Source: Gramella sp. AN32 (GTDB lineage: Bacteria > Bacteroidota > Bacteroidia > Flavobacteriales > Flavobacteriaceae). Taken from it: a stretch of 64,000 bases of DNA. Numbering within the stretch: position 1 is the first letter of the stretch; each line of letters begins with the position of its first letter. The stretch covers positions 237,050 to 301,049 of the forward strand of contig NZ_QEYO01000004.1 of NCBI RefSeq assembly GCF_023718305.1, read 5' to 3'. A program made the position numbers and the translations under genes. Below the pieces are notes generated by a model. It worked only from the letters and a program-made list of their open reading frames with translations. It was not told the DNA's origin and searched no databases. This document shows, one piece after another, positions 43,197-57,502 of this stretch.

Positions 43197-44693
43197 TCAC
43201 AATTCTTTATCAGATTGGAGATATGTACTTTGGTTAAAAGTGAAAACTTTGGAAGGGGTACGTGCGTTGTTAATTACTTCTTCCATTTCTTTAATCTTTT
43301 CAGGATATTTATTGGAAAGGTTATTCTTTTCTCCCGGATCTTTATTAAGGTCATAAAGCTCTAATGGGGCATCTGGATTTTCCAACACGTTATATTTAAC
43401 TGCTTTCCAGTCACCCATCCGCACCGCTTGTCTACCTCCTGCTTCATGAAATTCCCAGTATAAATATTCATGACCCACCTGATCCTTGGGTTCTCCGAAG
43501 AGTGTAGGAAGGAAAGAGATTCCATCAATATCTTCTGGTTCTTTCTCCCCGACTATTTCTACAAAGGTTGGGAAGATATCCCAGAAAGCCGAAATATGAT
43601 CGGTACTACTTCCCTCCTGAATATTGCCAGGCCATTTTACGATCATCGGGACGCGAATTCCCCCTTCATATAAATCCCGTTTGGTTCCACGAAATGGCCC
43701 ATTACTATTAAAAAATTCAGGATCATTACCTCCCTCGGTATGTGGACCGTTATCTGAAGTAAAAACTACAATAGTATTATCTGTAAGTCCTTCTTCTTCA
43801 AGTTTCTCTACAATTTCCCCAACCTGATCATCAAGGAGAGATACCATAGCCGCATAGGCTTGACGTGGATTTTGTTGAGTGGCATACTTTCCCGACCCGT
43901 CACCATATGCTTCCCCTTCAGCTCCGAAAAAGGCTTCGCCCTGTTCAAATTTGGATTCAAATTTCTCCATATACTCCTTTGGCGCTGCTAATTCCGCATG
44001 AGGTATAATAGAGGCGACAAATAGAAAGAAGGGTTTTTCTTTGTTGTTATCTATGAACTTTAATGTTTCCTGATGAATAAGTTCAGGAGCATACACTTTT
44101 TTTGCAGCATCAAAATTATTTTCCAGAACAATAGAGTCATTATTTGACCAGAGGTGCTCAGGATAATAATTATGTCCTAATCGCTGGCAATTATATCCAT
44201 AAAAAGTGTCGAAACCCTGTTTAGTTGGGTCCCCCTCAGAACCCGGGAATCCAAGGCCCCATTTTCCAAATGCTCCTGTTTTATAGCCTGATTTTTTTAA
44301 GGATTCGGCCAAGGTGTAAGTTTCATCCGGAATTGGATACTGCCCTTCCGGCTGTATTTCCTTATTCCCACGCACCACCGTATGACCCGTATGCATTCCG
44401 GTTAAAAGTGCAGAACGGGAAGGGGCGCACACCGTGCTTCCGGAATAATGCTGGGTGAACAGCATGCCTTCAGCAGCAAGCTTATCTATATTGGGGGTTG
44501 AAAATTTTTCCTGGCCATATATACTTAAATCACCATAACCTAAATCATCTGCTAGTATATAAATAATATTGGGCTTGTTTACCGGCCTTTCATCAGTGAT
44601 TGAGGTATCGCTTTTATCTTTATCCTTAAAAGCACAGGCATTTAAGAAGCTTATAGCGGTAAAACAAATTATCATTAATATGTATTGCTTCAT
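43197..44693 (-). CDS. S1 sulfatase of the core PUL operon, lipoprotein
   Basis: The 498-residue protein has lipobox FLNAC. ILADDLGYGDLSIYG, TVCAPSRSALLTGMHTGHTVVRGN (Cys89), GAFGKWGLGFPGSEG and VVFTSDNGPHTEGG mark the S1 subgroup that has GKWGLG instead of GKWHLG, as does the PA14 sulfatase at 34.3 kb. It has no added domain. The C-terminal subdomain ends at EVINNARTPSKVFTFNQS. Its place between susD and the clan-A-like enzyme suggests that it acts on the imported or surface-bound oligosaccharide early in the pathway. Confidence 0.95.
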   Translation of the reverse strand: MKQYILMIICFTAISFLNACAFKDKDKSDTSITDERPVNKPNIIYILADDLGYGDLSIYGQEKFSTPNIDKLAAEGMLFTQHYSGSTVCAPSRSALLTGMHTGHTVVRGNKEIQPEGQYPIPDETYTLAESLKKSGYKTGAFGKWGLGFPGSEGDPTKQGFDTFYGYNCQRLGHNYYPEHLWSNNDSIVLENNFDAAKKVYAPELIHQETLKFIDNNKEKPFFLFVASIIPHAELAAPKEYMEKFESKFEQGEAFFGAEGEAYGDGSGKYATQQNPRQAYAAMVSLLDDQVGEIVEKLEEEGLTDNTIVVFTSDNGPHTEGGNDPEFFNSNGPFRGTKRDLYEGGIRVPMIVKWPGNIQEGSSTDHISAFWDIFPTFVEIVGEKEPEDIDGISFLPTLFGEPKDQVGHEYLYWEFHEAGGRQAVRMGDWKAVKYNVLENPDAPLELYDLNKDPGEKNNLSNKYPEKIKEMEEVINNARTPSKVFTFNQSTYLQSDKEL

Positions 44694-44775
44694 CTAAATT
44701 TGAAATATGGGGGATCAGGGAACAGGGTTATTCCTAATCAAATCACTATTAATATTATATTTCTAGATTAGTGGT

Positions 44776-46320
44776 TTATCTATACCCATTATTTGTAGGG
44801 TCAGATTCCAATAAATTAGGGTTTAGTAATATTTCGCTCTCTGGGATAGGAAGTAAAACATGATACGGTTGAATATTGTCACCTGGATTGTTCCAGGGTC
44901 TATGTTCTGTATTTTTTACGGTTTCGAGAAGAATCCCCCATCTTATAAGGTCCATCCTACGATGACCTTCTGTGGCAAGTTCAAATTTTCTTTCATCGTA
45001 TAAATTTTCTCTAAATTCTTGCTGGGACATTCCACTCCAGGGCATGTCAGGTTCAAAAGCTCTCTCCCTTACCTTATTCACATATTGGTAAGCCGCATCT
45101 GGCCCATTTAATTCATTTTCCGCTTCCGCTGCCATTAAATAAACATCTGCCAGACGAAATACTATATAATTCTCATTATGATTTCCCCTGGGAGATTCAT
45201 TGTTTAGGTTCCAGTTTTTTCGGAAATATGGAAAGCTTAATTCGTAACCTAAATATTCAGTAACTATTGTTGCATCATATCGAAGGTCACCTTCCTGCCA
45301 AGTACTCTGATCAGCTATTTCCGGTAAAGGAATTGCCCATCCATAACCAGTCATCCCCTGATTTAAAGCATCTAGGTCATCCCTCAATAATTGCCAATTT
45401 GGAGGTGTTCCCGCATTTCGATTTTTTGGCTCATCCCTTAAACGCGGATTATAGTCATCTGTACGCTGAGTGTTACCATCGCCATACACCGGATCTGTAG
45501 TAAAATCTACCACAAAAATATGTTCTGCATTGTATTGATTACTAATATCCTCCTGATCAAATACGGCTGCGAAATCCTCTAAAAGTCGATGAGGTGAATT
45601 ATCTATAACAAATTTGCTTTCTTCAAGAGCCAGTGCCCATTCTTCATCGAAGAGGTGATACTTTGCTTTTAAAGTAGCGGCAGCCCATTTAGTAGCCCTA
45701 CCGAGATTTGAATCATCGTAATTACCTGGAAGTAATTCAATAGCACGTTCCAAATCGGCTTTCATGTCAGTTCTTATTTGATCTTTTGAGGTACGTCCTA
45801 GACTGCCCAATTCTGCAAGGGGTAGCAATTCTCTGAAATAAGGTACATCCCCCCAGAGGTTGGTCAAATGGAAATAAGCGAGTGATCTCATGAAAAGGGA
45901 TTCACCCAATACCTGATTTCTTACCTCTTCTGAAATTTTTTCGTTTCCCTCGATATTAGAAATAACCAGGGATGAATTCCTGACAATTTCATATAAACCT
46001 CCCCAGGTTCCATTTCCATCGGCAATCCCCTCATCTATGCGATAATTGTGAATATTACCATTTACATTCCTGCTAGGTCCAACTTCATCTGCTCCATTTA
46101 CCAGATAATTGTCTAATCCTCGTGTCTTATAAAGACTCCCTCTATGCAATATTCGATATAGCCCGTTAGAAGCTAATAATGCTTCCTGATCGCTATTGAA
46201 AAAATTATCGGTAGCGATTTGATCTCTTAAATCCTCTTCAAGAAATGTTTCACAGCCACTCAGAATGAATAAAACCGAAAACAATACTGCTACATTTCTA
46301 ACTAATCTATTATTTCTCAT
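44776..46320 (-). CDS. susD: SusD/RagB-like glycan-binding lipoprotein
   Basis: The ATG at 46320 is preferred over 46341 because it gives the normal short lipoprotein signal (VLFILSGC); the longer start would overlap susC by 11 bases. The mature protein of about 490 residues has the SusD helical repeats: DNFFNSDQEALLASNGLY, the FMRSLAYFHLTNLWGDVPYF segment and ATKWAAATLKAKYHL. The C-terminus has FRLADVYLMAAEAENEL, YVNKVRERA and RRMDLIRWG. SusD proteins cap the SusC barrel and bind the oligosaccharide at the surface. The pairing with susC is direct. Confidence 0.97.
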   Translation of the reverse strand: MRNNRLVRNVAVLFSVLFILSGCETFLEEDLRDQIATDNFFNSDQEALLASNGLYRILHRGSLYKTRGLDNYLVNGADEVGPSRNVNGNIHNYRIDEGIADGNGTWGGLYEIVRNSSLVISNIEGNEKISEEVRNQVLGESLFMRSLAYFHLTNLWGDVPYFRELLPLAELGSLGRTSKDQIRTDMKADLERAIELLPGNYDDSNLGRATKWAAATLKAKYHLFDEEWALALEESKFVIDNSPHRLLEDFAAVFDQEDISNQYNAEHIFVVDFTTDPVYGDGNTQRTDDYNPRLRDEPKNRNAGTPPNWQLLRDDLDALNQGMTGYGWAIPLPEIADQSTWQEGDLRYDATIVTEYLGYELSFPYFRKNWNLNNESPRGNHNENYIVFRLADVYLMAAEAENELNGPDAAYQYVNKVRERAFEPDMPWSGMSQQEFRENLYDERKFELATEGHRRMDLIRWGILLETVKNTEHRPWNNPGDNIQPYHVLLPIPESEILLNPNLLESDPTNNGYR

Positions 46321-46330
46321 TTGTTTTAAA

Positions 46331-49300
46331 TTAAAATTCAACTTTAATACCCGTAACTATACTTCTTGAATAAGGATACTGCCCACTCGCGAACCCTTGG
46401 GAAACTGAATTGAACCCACTACCCGCACTAAAATTATTTACTTCCGGATCACCTAATCTAAATTTAGACCAAAGGGCAAGGTTTCTACCACTAGCGTAGA
46501 TATTAATGGATTTAAAGGTGTTGCCTAGATTCATTTTATCCACTGGTATATCATAAGACAGTGTAACCTGTTTCAACCTGAGGTATGAACCATCTTCTAC
46601 GTTTAAGGTACTGTTGGGGTTAAATAGACTGGTAGAAGTTCCTGCACGTGGCACATTGGATAATTCATTTTCACCTTCTACGTATCTATCTAGAACTCTA
46701 TTATCTAAATTTTCATCCCCTCTCCCATAAAAGGAGGTTTGAGACCTGACATTAAAAATGTCATTCCCGTAAGAACCATGAAAAAAGACATCTAAATTGA
46801 TATTCTTGTAGGTAAATGAATTTCTAAACCCACCATAGAAATCTGCTTCAGGACTTCCTATGACTGAATAATCTGCGGTATTGATGGTTCCATTCCCATC
46901 CACATCTCTAAAACGTGGGCTACCTAAAAATGATCTTCCCTGCGTACCATCATCAATAATTTCCTGTGGATCCTTGTAGGTTCCCAGGTATTCTGCTCCA
47001 AAAAATACTGGCATTGGCTGTCCTACAATTAATCTCGCTGAACTTCCTCCCTGGTTTCCCGTAGATTGTATATTAATAAACTCCTCAGCTCCAAGATCAA
47101 GAACTTTGCTCCTGTTTTGGGAAACAGTAAGTGTCGAACTCCACTGGAAATTTTCCTTATCTATATTTATAGTATTTAATAGTAACTCAAAGCCTTTGTT
47201 TTCCACACTACCTACGTTTTCCAGAATCCTGTTACCTGCCGTATTGGGAAGATCTCTAAAAAGCAGCAGGTCATTTGTAGTTTTCTGGTAGTAATCTGCT
47301 TCGAATGAGATGCGATTTTTTAACAATCCAATCTCAATTCCTAAATCTAACTGTTCTGTAGTTTCCCATTGTAAATCTTCCGAACCAGGTCCGGAAAGGA
47401 TTATTGCAGGGTAAAGGTTTTCATTAAAATAATTAAACTGCGAATTAAAAATATCAAAGGAGTTATACGCATTTACACCCTGCTCACCTACTTTACCAAA
47501 ACTCGCTCTTAATTTTAATCTGTTTATGGCGCTTACATTCTCCATAAAATCTTCTTCATCAATATTCCAGGCAATTCCGGCAGAAGGGAAAAAAGAATAT
47601 TTATTTCCCTTTTCAAAAACCGAAGAACCATCCTGCCTTCCTACCAGGGTAAGTACATATCTGCTATCATATGAATACGTCAGACGGCCAAGAAAGGATA
47701 CTAAAGTACGCTGATTATAGCCAGAATTTACCTCATAAGAATCTGGATCTGAACCAAGTGAAAGATTATTATATTCTACAACATCATTAGGAAATCCATC
47801 TGCTGATGAAGAAGTACTTTCGGAAACTATTTTCTGCCATGTAAAACCACCCAAAAGATTCAATGAATGTTTTCCCAGATCTTTCTTATAGGTAAAGGTA
47901 TTCTCATTAAGGATATCCTTAGATTGATTCGTGTCAATATCGGCAAATCCACCTCTATTATTATTTAACAGCCTCTCCGGTAATAGACCTGGCAAGTATT
48001 GATTACTTTTATAAAAATTTTGGGTAATTCCCAAAGTACTTTTAAGTTTAAAATCTGTGAATAACTCATATTCAAAAAAGGAGTTTGCAATTATATTAGT
48101 GACTAAATCATGATCTACCCTTAGTTGAATATCGGCTTCAGGATTACGCTGAAGACTTCCTGTAACAGGATGAATCCCTGTAAAGTTTCCTTCCTCATCA
48201 TAGATGGTTCTTGTAGGAACTACGCCAGAAACGATTCCTCCAAAACCAACCTTATTATTTTCTTTCTTTTGGCCAGTAAGGTTTAAACGAAAACCTGCTT
48301 TAAATCGGTCCGAAATATCGTAATCTAGATTACTTCGAAAGACTACTCTTTCTATACCCGATCCGCGAATTATCCCTTTTTGATTAAAATAATTTAAAGA
48401 TGTATAATAATTGGTGTTTTTTGAATTACCCATGATGGACACATCTAAATTATGAGTTACTCCTAATTGAGATACCACATCAATCCAATCTGTAGTAGGA
48501 ACTTCACTTGGATTCTCATAAATCAATGGCAAAGAAGTATCCCGCATTCCAAGCTGCAAAGAAGTGCCATTAAAATCTACAGGATCGCCCGGTACAAACT
48601 GAGCTGCCTCATTGATGTAATCTATATATTGTTCCCCTCCCAATATATCTATTTTGTTCGCTAAATTATCCAGACTCACATAAGAATTTACCGTGATTGT
48701 AGGTTTCCCTATCGGTTGTCCTTTACCATCTTTGGTTGTAATGATTACCACGCCAGATGCCCCTCTCGTACCATAAATAGCAAGAGCTGTAGCATCTTTT
48801 AGTACTTCTATGGAGGCAATGTCATTAATATTTAAATTGTTGAGATTAAAACCAGTCCCAACAATAAATCCATCGACCACAAATAAAGGATCATTGTTTC
48901 CATTTATTGAACTGTTACCTCTAATCCTGATAGTAGATCCACTGCCTGGGGCACCATCATTCGAGGTAACTTCAACCCCAGCGGCCCGGCCCTGTAAAGC
49001 CTGATCAACTCTTGATACGGGTTGATTCTCCAGGACTTCTGCCTTTACCGATGAAACTGAAGAAACCAGATCTTTTTTACTGGTAGTACCATAGCCGATC
49101 ACAACTACCTGATCCAGCATTTCATTGTCGGCAGCCATAGTGACATTTATATTTATTTTATCTCCTACTTGAAAAGATTGTGCAGCAAATCCCAAATAAG
49201 AAAATTCTAAAATGTCAGATTCTGATGCTTCAATACTATAATTACCATCAAAATCAGTAACTACCCCAACATTAGAGTCCTTAATTATGACATTTACACC

Positions 49301-49405
49301 CGGTAATGGAATATTCTCCTCATCGGTAACTGTTCCCGTAATGGTTTTTTGTGCCATTATTGAAAAACTACAGAGAAATAGAACAATAGATAATTTTAAT
49401 TTCAT
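46331..49405 (-). CDS. susC: SusC/RagA-like TonB-dependent oligosaccharide transporter
   Basis: This complete 1024-residue protein has a signal peptide (ending near SIMAQ), a carboxypeptidase-D-like domain (ITGTVTDEENIPLPGVNV), the plug with VVIGYGTTSKKDLVSSVSSV, IRGNSSINGNNDPLFVVDGF and VLKDATALAIYGTRGASGVVIITTK, then the long barrel. It ends in an aromatic-terminated strand (GIKVEF), the usual signal for outer-membrane insertion. It is the first gene of the operon with susD, the sulfatase and the clan-A-like enzyme. The promoter box at 49462-49469 and the inverted repeat upstream fit activation by the divergent regulator. Confidence 0.97.
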   Translation of the reverse strand: MKLKLSIVLFLCSFSIMAQKTITGTVTDEENIPLPGVNVIIKDSNVGVVTDFDGNYSIEASESDILEFSYLGFAAQSFQVGDKININVTMAADNEMLDQVVVIGYGTTSKKDLVSSVSSVKAEVLENQPVSRVDQALQGRAAGVEVTSNDGAPGSGSTIRIRGNSSINGNNDPLFVVDGFIVGTGFNLNNLNINDIASIEVLKDATALAIYGTRGASGVVIITTKDGKGQPIGKPTITVNSYVSLDNLANKIDILGGEQYIDYINEAAQFVPGDPVDFNGTSLQLGMRDTSLPLIYENPSEVPTTDWIDVVSQLGVTHNLDVSIMGNSKNTNYYTSLNYFNQKGIIRGSGIERVVFRSNLDYDISDRFKAGFRLNLTGQKKENNKVGFGGIVSGVVPTRTIYDEEGNFTGIHPVTGSLQRNPEADIQLRVDHDLVTNIIANSFFEYELFTDFKLKSTLGITQNFYKSNQYLPGLLPERLLNNNRGGFADIDTNQSKDILNENTFTYKKDLGKHSLNLLGGFTWQKIVSESTSSSADGFPNDVVEYNNLSLGSDPDSYEVNSGYNQRTLVSFLGRLTYSYDSRYVLTLVGRQDGSSVFEKGNKYSFFPSAGIAWNIDEEDFMENVSAINRLKLRASFGKVGEQGVNAYNSFDIFNSQFNYFNENLYPAIILSGPGSEDLQWETTEQLDLGIEIGLLKNRISFEADYYQKTTNDLLLFRDLPNTAGNRILENVGSVENKGFELLLNTINIDKENFQWSSTLTVSQNRSKVLDLGAEEFINIQSTGNQGGSSARLIVGQPMPVFFGAEYLGTYKDPQEIIDDGTQGRSFLGSPRFRDVDGNGTINTADYSVIGSPEADFYGGFRNSFTYKNINLDVFFHGSYGNDIFNVRSQTSFYGRGDENLDNRVLDRYVEGENELSNVPRAGTSTSLFNPNSTLNVEDGSYLRLKQVTLSYDIPVDKMNLGNTFKSINIYASGRNLALWSKFRLGDPEVNNFSAGSGFNSVSQGFASGQYPYSRSIVTGIKVEF

Positions 49406-49461
49406 GTTAAATAATATTAGTTAAAGAACCATTTTCGATTCATTCCGCAATTGTAAGTGAT

Positions 49462-49469
49462 CAAAACTA
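49462..49469 (-). promoter_or_regulatory. putative -7 promoter box of susC
   Basis: TAGTTTTG on the minus strand matches TAnnTTTG exactly and lies 57 bases before the susC start. A -33 box with standard spacing was not seen, as expected if an activator is needed. Confidence 0.55.
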
Positions 49470-49507
49470 AACAGACTTTTAATAGTAATTATATCAATAT
49501 CTAGATT

Positions 49508-49561
49508 AAAATGTTGCAAAAGTTCTAATTCTTTAAGTTTAAAAGACTAATGCAACATTTT
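49508..49561. promoter_or_regulatory. inverted ATGTTGCA pair upstream of susC, operator candidate
   Basis: AAAATGTTGCA (49508-49518) and TGCAACATTTT (49551-49561) are perfect 11-base inverted arms separated by 32 bases. They lie about 40-95 bases upstream of the susC -7 box and within the gap shared with the two-component regulator gene, a position fitting an activator site. The 8-base core recurs at 36632-36677. Confidence 0.55.
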
Positions 49562-49716
49562 GCACCTCTTTTTTCAACATCTGTTTTTGTTAAATTCGTT
49601 AACACTGATTTTTATTCAGATATTAGCAATTTTAGAGCACGAATTTTTCTATATTTTTCGTTTTCTTATGTTCAAATGATATTTTTATAATAAAAAGCAG
49701 CAAGTATTTAACGTTT

Positions 49717-52700
49717 ATGAATTCTTCATATAAACATTTATTTCTGATTGTCTGGTTGTTTCATCTAATTTTAGTTGGAGCGCATGGACAAAATTCTAAT
49801 AAGCCTAGCTTATTCCACGAGTTACAAATTGACGGGAATGTTTTCAACAAAAAAACCAATGTTACATTTGAGGATTCGATGGGATTTTTATGGATTGGAA
49901 CAAATAGCGGTTTATATCGCTATGATGGTTATAACCTAAAGAAATATCAATATGATGTATTTGATGAAAACAGCCTGCCCAATAATAATATTAATTCAAT
50001 AGCAGAGGATAAAAATCAGAATTTGTGGTTGGGCAGTGAAAGCTATCTTATTTTCTATAACCGGAAAAAAAATACATTTAAAGGTTTCTTTAAAAACAAG
50101 GCTGCTAAAGTACTACTAACTACTGATAACAGTAGTTGGTGTAGCCTGGGAAAAACGGGGTTGTTTAAAATAAAGATTTCCACTAATCCTACGGAAGAAA
50201 ACTTTTGTGAAATAATATCCTACAATGGGAATGATTTCCAGATCAACCAGGTTAGCTTTATGCTAAATGATATTCATAATAGAAAATGGATTGGCTCTCC
50301 TGAAGGAATATTTTTATTGAAAGATGGTAAATTAATCCCTACAAATATTGATTGGGATATAAGAGAGCTAAAATATTATTCTCCCAATTCTTTTCTCGCC
50401 GTAACTAAAAACGGAGTTTCCATACTGGAATATGAAAAAAATGGAGCGAAGTTGGAAATCCTTGAGATCTACTCAAACTTTTTATCAAAAAGTAATTCAG
50501 AAGCGCTCCCTACCTCCGTTGCTATCAATCCTGAAAATAAAACAGTTTGGCTTGGTTCTACTAAGGGCTTATATAGAGGAATCCGACAAAATAATCAGTA
50601 TTCCTGGAATTATATTAATAAAAGTCAAGTAGCAAAAAATAGTTTACTGAGTGATCACATATACTCCACGAATATTGATTCTTATGGAAATTTATGGATT
50701 GGGACCTTAAAAGGTGTAAATAAATATATAGGCAGGAATTCAGTTTTTGAATACCATCCCCTTCCTGATAATTTGGAAAATGATTTTGTTCATGCGCTCT
50801 ACTCTATAAATCAAAACAATTTATTGATTGGATTGGAAAAAAACGGTCTTCATCTTTATAATATAAAGAAAAAAAGATTTCTAAAAAGCCCTATAAAAAA
50901 TACTACGGAAGCAATCAAAAAAGATCACCTCAATGAGGGTTTTTATATCTCCAGTAATAATCATCTTCTTAAAACCGGCAATATATCCAATCAGGGTATA
51001 TTAGAGTTCGATACGATAAAGAGTTACCAGCGTTCCGTCAAAGATATTCTCCCTGTTAATAATAACAAAATTTGGGTAGGCTTATGGAGCGGCGGCATGG
51101 ATATAGTGAACACGGCCACTTCAATTGGGGAATTTGAAAACATGGTTATCAAAGCCCTAAAGCAATATAATATTTCTGTTTTGATGCGTGACAGTCATGG
51201 AAATATTTGGATAGGCACCAGGGGTGAAGGACTATACTTTGCTAATACAATAGATGAGACCTTGCAAAGTTACCTTCCGAGCAAAGAGTCAGGATTAACT
51301 TCTAACGCCATTCTATGCCTGCTGGAAGATGAAACGGGTAATATTTGGATAGGCACCCGTGGTGGCGGGCTTAATGTGTTAAATAAAACTACCGGCCAGT
51401 TCAAATCTTATAGTATTAAAGAAGGTTTAAACTCCAGTATTATATCTGCTATGGAAATAGATAATAAGGGTCACTTATGGCTAAGCACCCAAAATGGACT
51501 TTCTCGATTTAATATTAAAGAAGAAAAATTTCTGAATTTTGGGACGGAAGACGGGGTTACGGAAACTCAATTTATTTTTAATTCCAGTGCTGTAGATCGT
51601 GGTACAGGAGATATTTATTTCGGATCAACAGACGGATTCTACTCCATTCACACCCAGGATTTTTCTCAAACTAACCTGGAGCCCAAAACAGTAATAACAA
51701 GTTTTAATGTTTTAGGAACGGCTGCCCCCAACAATACATCCATGAATGCCGAAACGGAATATAATATAAATGACACCACATTATTAGAGCTCCCGTACAA
51801 CAATAACAACTTATCTATTAAATTCTCCTCTTTAGATCTCACCGCCCCAAATAAGAACAGGTTTGCTTATAGACTTGAAGGATTAAATGATTATTGGATC
51901 TATACTACTGCTGCAGATAGGAATGTAAATTATCATGACCTAGCTCCTGGAGATTATACTTTCAAAGTAAAGAGTTCCAACAGTGATGGGATCTGGAATA
52001 ACAATCCTGCAACATTTAGTTTTAGGATCCATCCGCCTGTTTGGCTAAGTCCCATAGCTATACTCATTTACTTTTTAGTAATTATAGGTATTATTTCCAT
52101 AGCTTTCGTCTTAATTAGAAGATGGTACAGACTCAAGAAACATCTGGTAGCAGAAACTATAAGCAGACAAAAAGACAATGAACTGAATAGGATGAAAATG
52201 GTATTCTTCACTGATATTTCCCACGAACTCCGTACACCACTTACTTTGATTATGGGAACTATTGAAAAGATTATAGCTGATGGCACCTATAAATTAAGTC
52301 CGCTTACTGCTAAACGCATCCATGGCAATTCTTTGAGGATGAAAAGATTGATAAATCATATTATGGATATTAGAAAATATGATGTGGGAAAATTTAAACT
52401 TAAGGTTTCAAAAAGTAATATAATAGAAGACATCCAATTAATAAAAAATGCTTTTAATGATTTTGCTAGAATTTATCACATTCAATATAAACTAAAATCA
52501 GATTACAAGCATCTTAAAGCCTGGTACGATGAGGAAATATTAGAAAAAATTCTTTTCAATTTACTTTCAAACGCATTTAAATATACTCCCGAAAAAGGAG
52601 AAATATTAATAACAGTTACTCGCAAAGAAGGGCATGAATTAGATTATTCCGACACAAATTTTAAACCAGGTAAATATATAGAATGTTCAATAAGGGACAA

Positions 52701-53814
52701 CGGTTGTGGAATCTCCAAAAAAGATATGGCTCTGATCTTTGATCGTTACTACCAGGCTACTAATATGCCCAGCAATCAAATTCCTGGTACGGGAATAGGA
52801 ATGGAACTGGTTTATAAACTAGTTGAAAATCACCATGGTGCAATAAAAGTAGAAAGTGAAGAAAATAATTTTACAGAATTCACTTTTGTACTGCCAAAAC
52901 AAAAATCACATTATAAAAAAACAGAGAGAGTAAAGAAATCTGCTAATTATATTAGGAAAAAACTGGACTCGGAATTACTTCTAAAGTCGCCTGATACTCC
53001 GGAAGTAACTGGCCAGACCAGCGATAAAAGTAAATGGAAATTGAAAGTCCTTTTAGTTGAAGATAATCAAGAATTAAGAAGGATGATGAAAGAAGAACTT
53101 CTAAATCTCTATGTGGTATTGGAAGCATCAAACGGTGAAGAGGGATATAATCTTGCCCTACAGGAAAAACCTAACTTAATCGTTAGTGATATATTAATGC
53201 CGGTGACAGATGGAATTACCATGCTCAAAAAAATTAAAGCTACTCGTGAAATAAATCATATCCCTGTTTTCATGTTAACGGCCCGGGATTCTCACGAGGT
53301 AAAATTACAATGTCTGGAACTTGGGGCTGATGATTATATTGAAAAGCCTTTTAGCCTGGAATTTGTTAAATGGAAGATTAAGAATACCCTGGAATCCAGA
53401 AGAGTCTTAAAAGAAAAGTTTAGCAAAGTAATTTCGACGGAACCTTCCACTCCGGAATTTGAATCAAATGATGAAAAATTTATTAAAAAGTTAATCGTCA
53501 TTATTGAAGAGTCCATGGACGATAATTTGTTAAGTGTGGAATATTTGGCTTCTGAAGTTGGGATGAGCCGGGCAAATCTATATAGAAAATTACAAGCCAT
53601 TTTAAACGAGACTCCTGTTAACTTTATAAAGCAAATCAAACTCAAAAGAGCCAAACAACTGCTTCAAAAAAACAGTCTCTATATTTCTGAAATTGCTTAT
53701 ATGACCGGTTTTAAAAGTCAGAAATATTTCAGTAAATGCTTTCATAAGGAATATGGAATGAGTCCTTCAGATTATGCTAAAAAATTTACTGAAAAAACCT
53801 TAACAGAAAATTAA
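49717..53814 (+). CDS. hybrid two-component system sensor/response regulator
   Basis: The 1365-residue, one-polypeptide signalling protein controls the adjacent PUL. After a signal segment come propeller repeats of the reg_prop type (such as GFLWIGTNSGLYRYDGYNLKKY and GNIWIGTRGGGLNVLNK), a Y_Y_Y domain near 690-770 and a transmembrane helix near 776-798. HisKA follows with His836 in FTDISHELRTPLTL, then HATPase (NLLSNAFKYTPEKG, RDNGCGI, GTGIGMELV), a receiver with Asp1158 in IVSDILMPVTDG, and a C-terminal AraC helix-turn-helix (VGMSRANLYRKL, IAYMTGFKSQKYFSKCF). The periplasmic part senses an oligosaccharide. It is divergent from susC. All phosphotransfer residues are present. Confidence 0.97.
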   Translation: MNSSYKHLFLIVWLFHLILVGAHGQNSNKPSLFHELQIDGNVFNKKTNVTFEDSMGFLWIGTNSGLYRYDGYNLKKYQYDVFDENSLPNNNINSIAEDKNQNLWLGSESYLIFYNRKKNTFKGFFKNKAAKVLLTTDNSSWCSLGKTGLFKIKISTNPTEENFCEIISYNGNDFQINQVSFMLNDIHNRKWIGSPEGIFLLKDGKLIPTNIDWDIRELKYYSPNSFLAVTKNGVSILEYEKNGAKLEILEIYSNFLSKSNSEALPTSVAINPENKTVWLGSTKGLYRGIRQNNQYSWNYINKSQVAKNSLLSDHIYSTNIDSYGNLWIGTLKGVNKYIGRNSVFEYHPLPDNLENDFVHALYSINQNNLLIGLEKNGLHLYNIKKKRFLKSPIKNTTEAIKKDHLNEGFYISSNNHLLKTGNISNQGILEFDTIKSYQRSVKDILPVNNNKIWVGLWSGGMDIVNTATSIGEFENMVIKALKQYNISVLMRDSHGNIWIGTRGEGLYFANTIDETLQSYLPSKESGLTSNAILCLLEDETGNIWIGTRGGGLNVLNKTTGQFKSYSIKEGLNSSIISAMEIDNKGHLWLSTQNGLSRFNIKEEKFLNFGTEDGVTETQFIFNSSAVDRGTGDIYFGSTDGFYSIHTQDFSQTNLEPKTVITSFNVLGTAAPNNTSMNAETEYNINDTTLLELPYNNNNLSIKFSSLDLTAPNKNRFAYRLEGLNDYWIYTTAADRNVNYHDLAPGDYTFKVKSSNSDGIWNNNPATFSFRIHPPVWLSPIAILIYFLVIIGIISIAFVLIRRWYRLKKHLVAETISRQKDNELNRMKMVFFTDISHELRTPLTLIMGTIEKIIADGTYKLSPLTAKRIHGNSLRMKRLINHIMDIRKYDVGKFKLKVSKSNIIEDIQLIKNAFNDFARIYHIQYKLKSDYKHLKAWYDEEILEKILFNLLSNAFKYTPEKGEILITVTRKEGHELDYSDTNFKPGKYIECSIRDNGCGISKKDMALIFDRYYQATNMPSNQIPGTGIGMELVYKLVENHHGAIKVESEENNFTEFTFVLPKQKSHYKKTERVKKSANYIRKKLDSELLLKSPDTPEVTGQTSDKSKWKLKVLLVEDNQELRRMMKEELLNLYVVLEASNGEEGYNLALQEKPNLIVSDILMPVTDGITMLKKIKATREINHIPVFMLTARDSHEVKLQCLELGADDYIEKPFSLEFVKWKIKNTLESRRVLKEKFSKVISTEPSTPEFESNDEKFIKKLIVIIEESMDDNLLSVEYLASEVGMSRANLYRKLQAILNETPVNFIKQIKLKRAKQLLQKNSLYISEIAYMTGFKSQKYFSKCFHKEYGMSPSDYAKKFTEKTLTEN

Positions 53815-57424
<3,610 letters not shown>

Positions 57425-57502
57425 AGCACTCAATTTTGACACTTTTACTTGTAAGGCTGTTATTGAGGAAGATAAATAACGGTAAATAAATTACCTAAAA
57501 AA

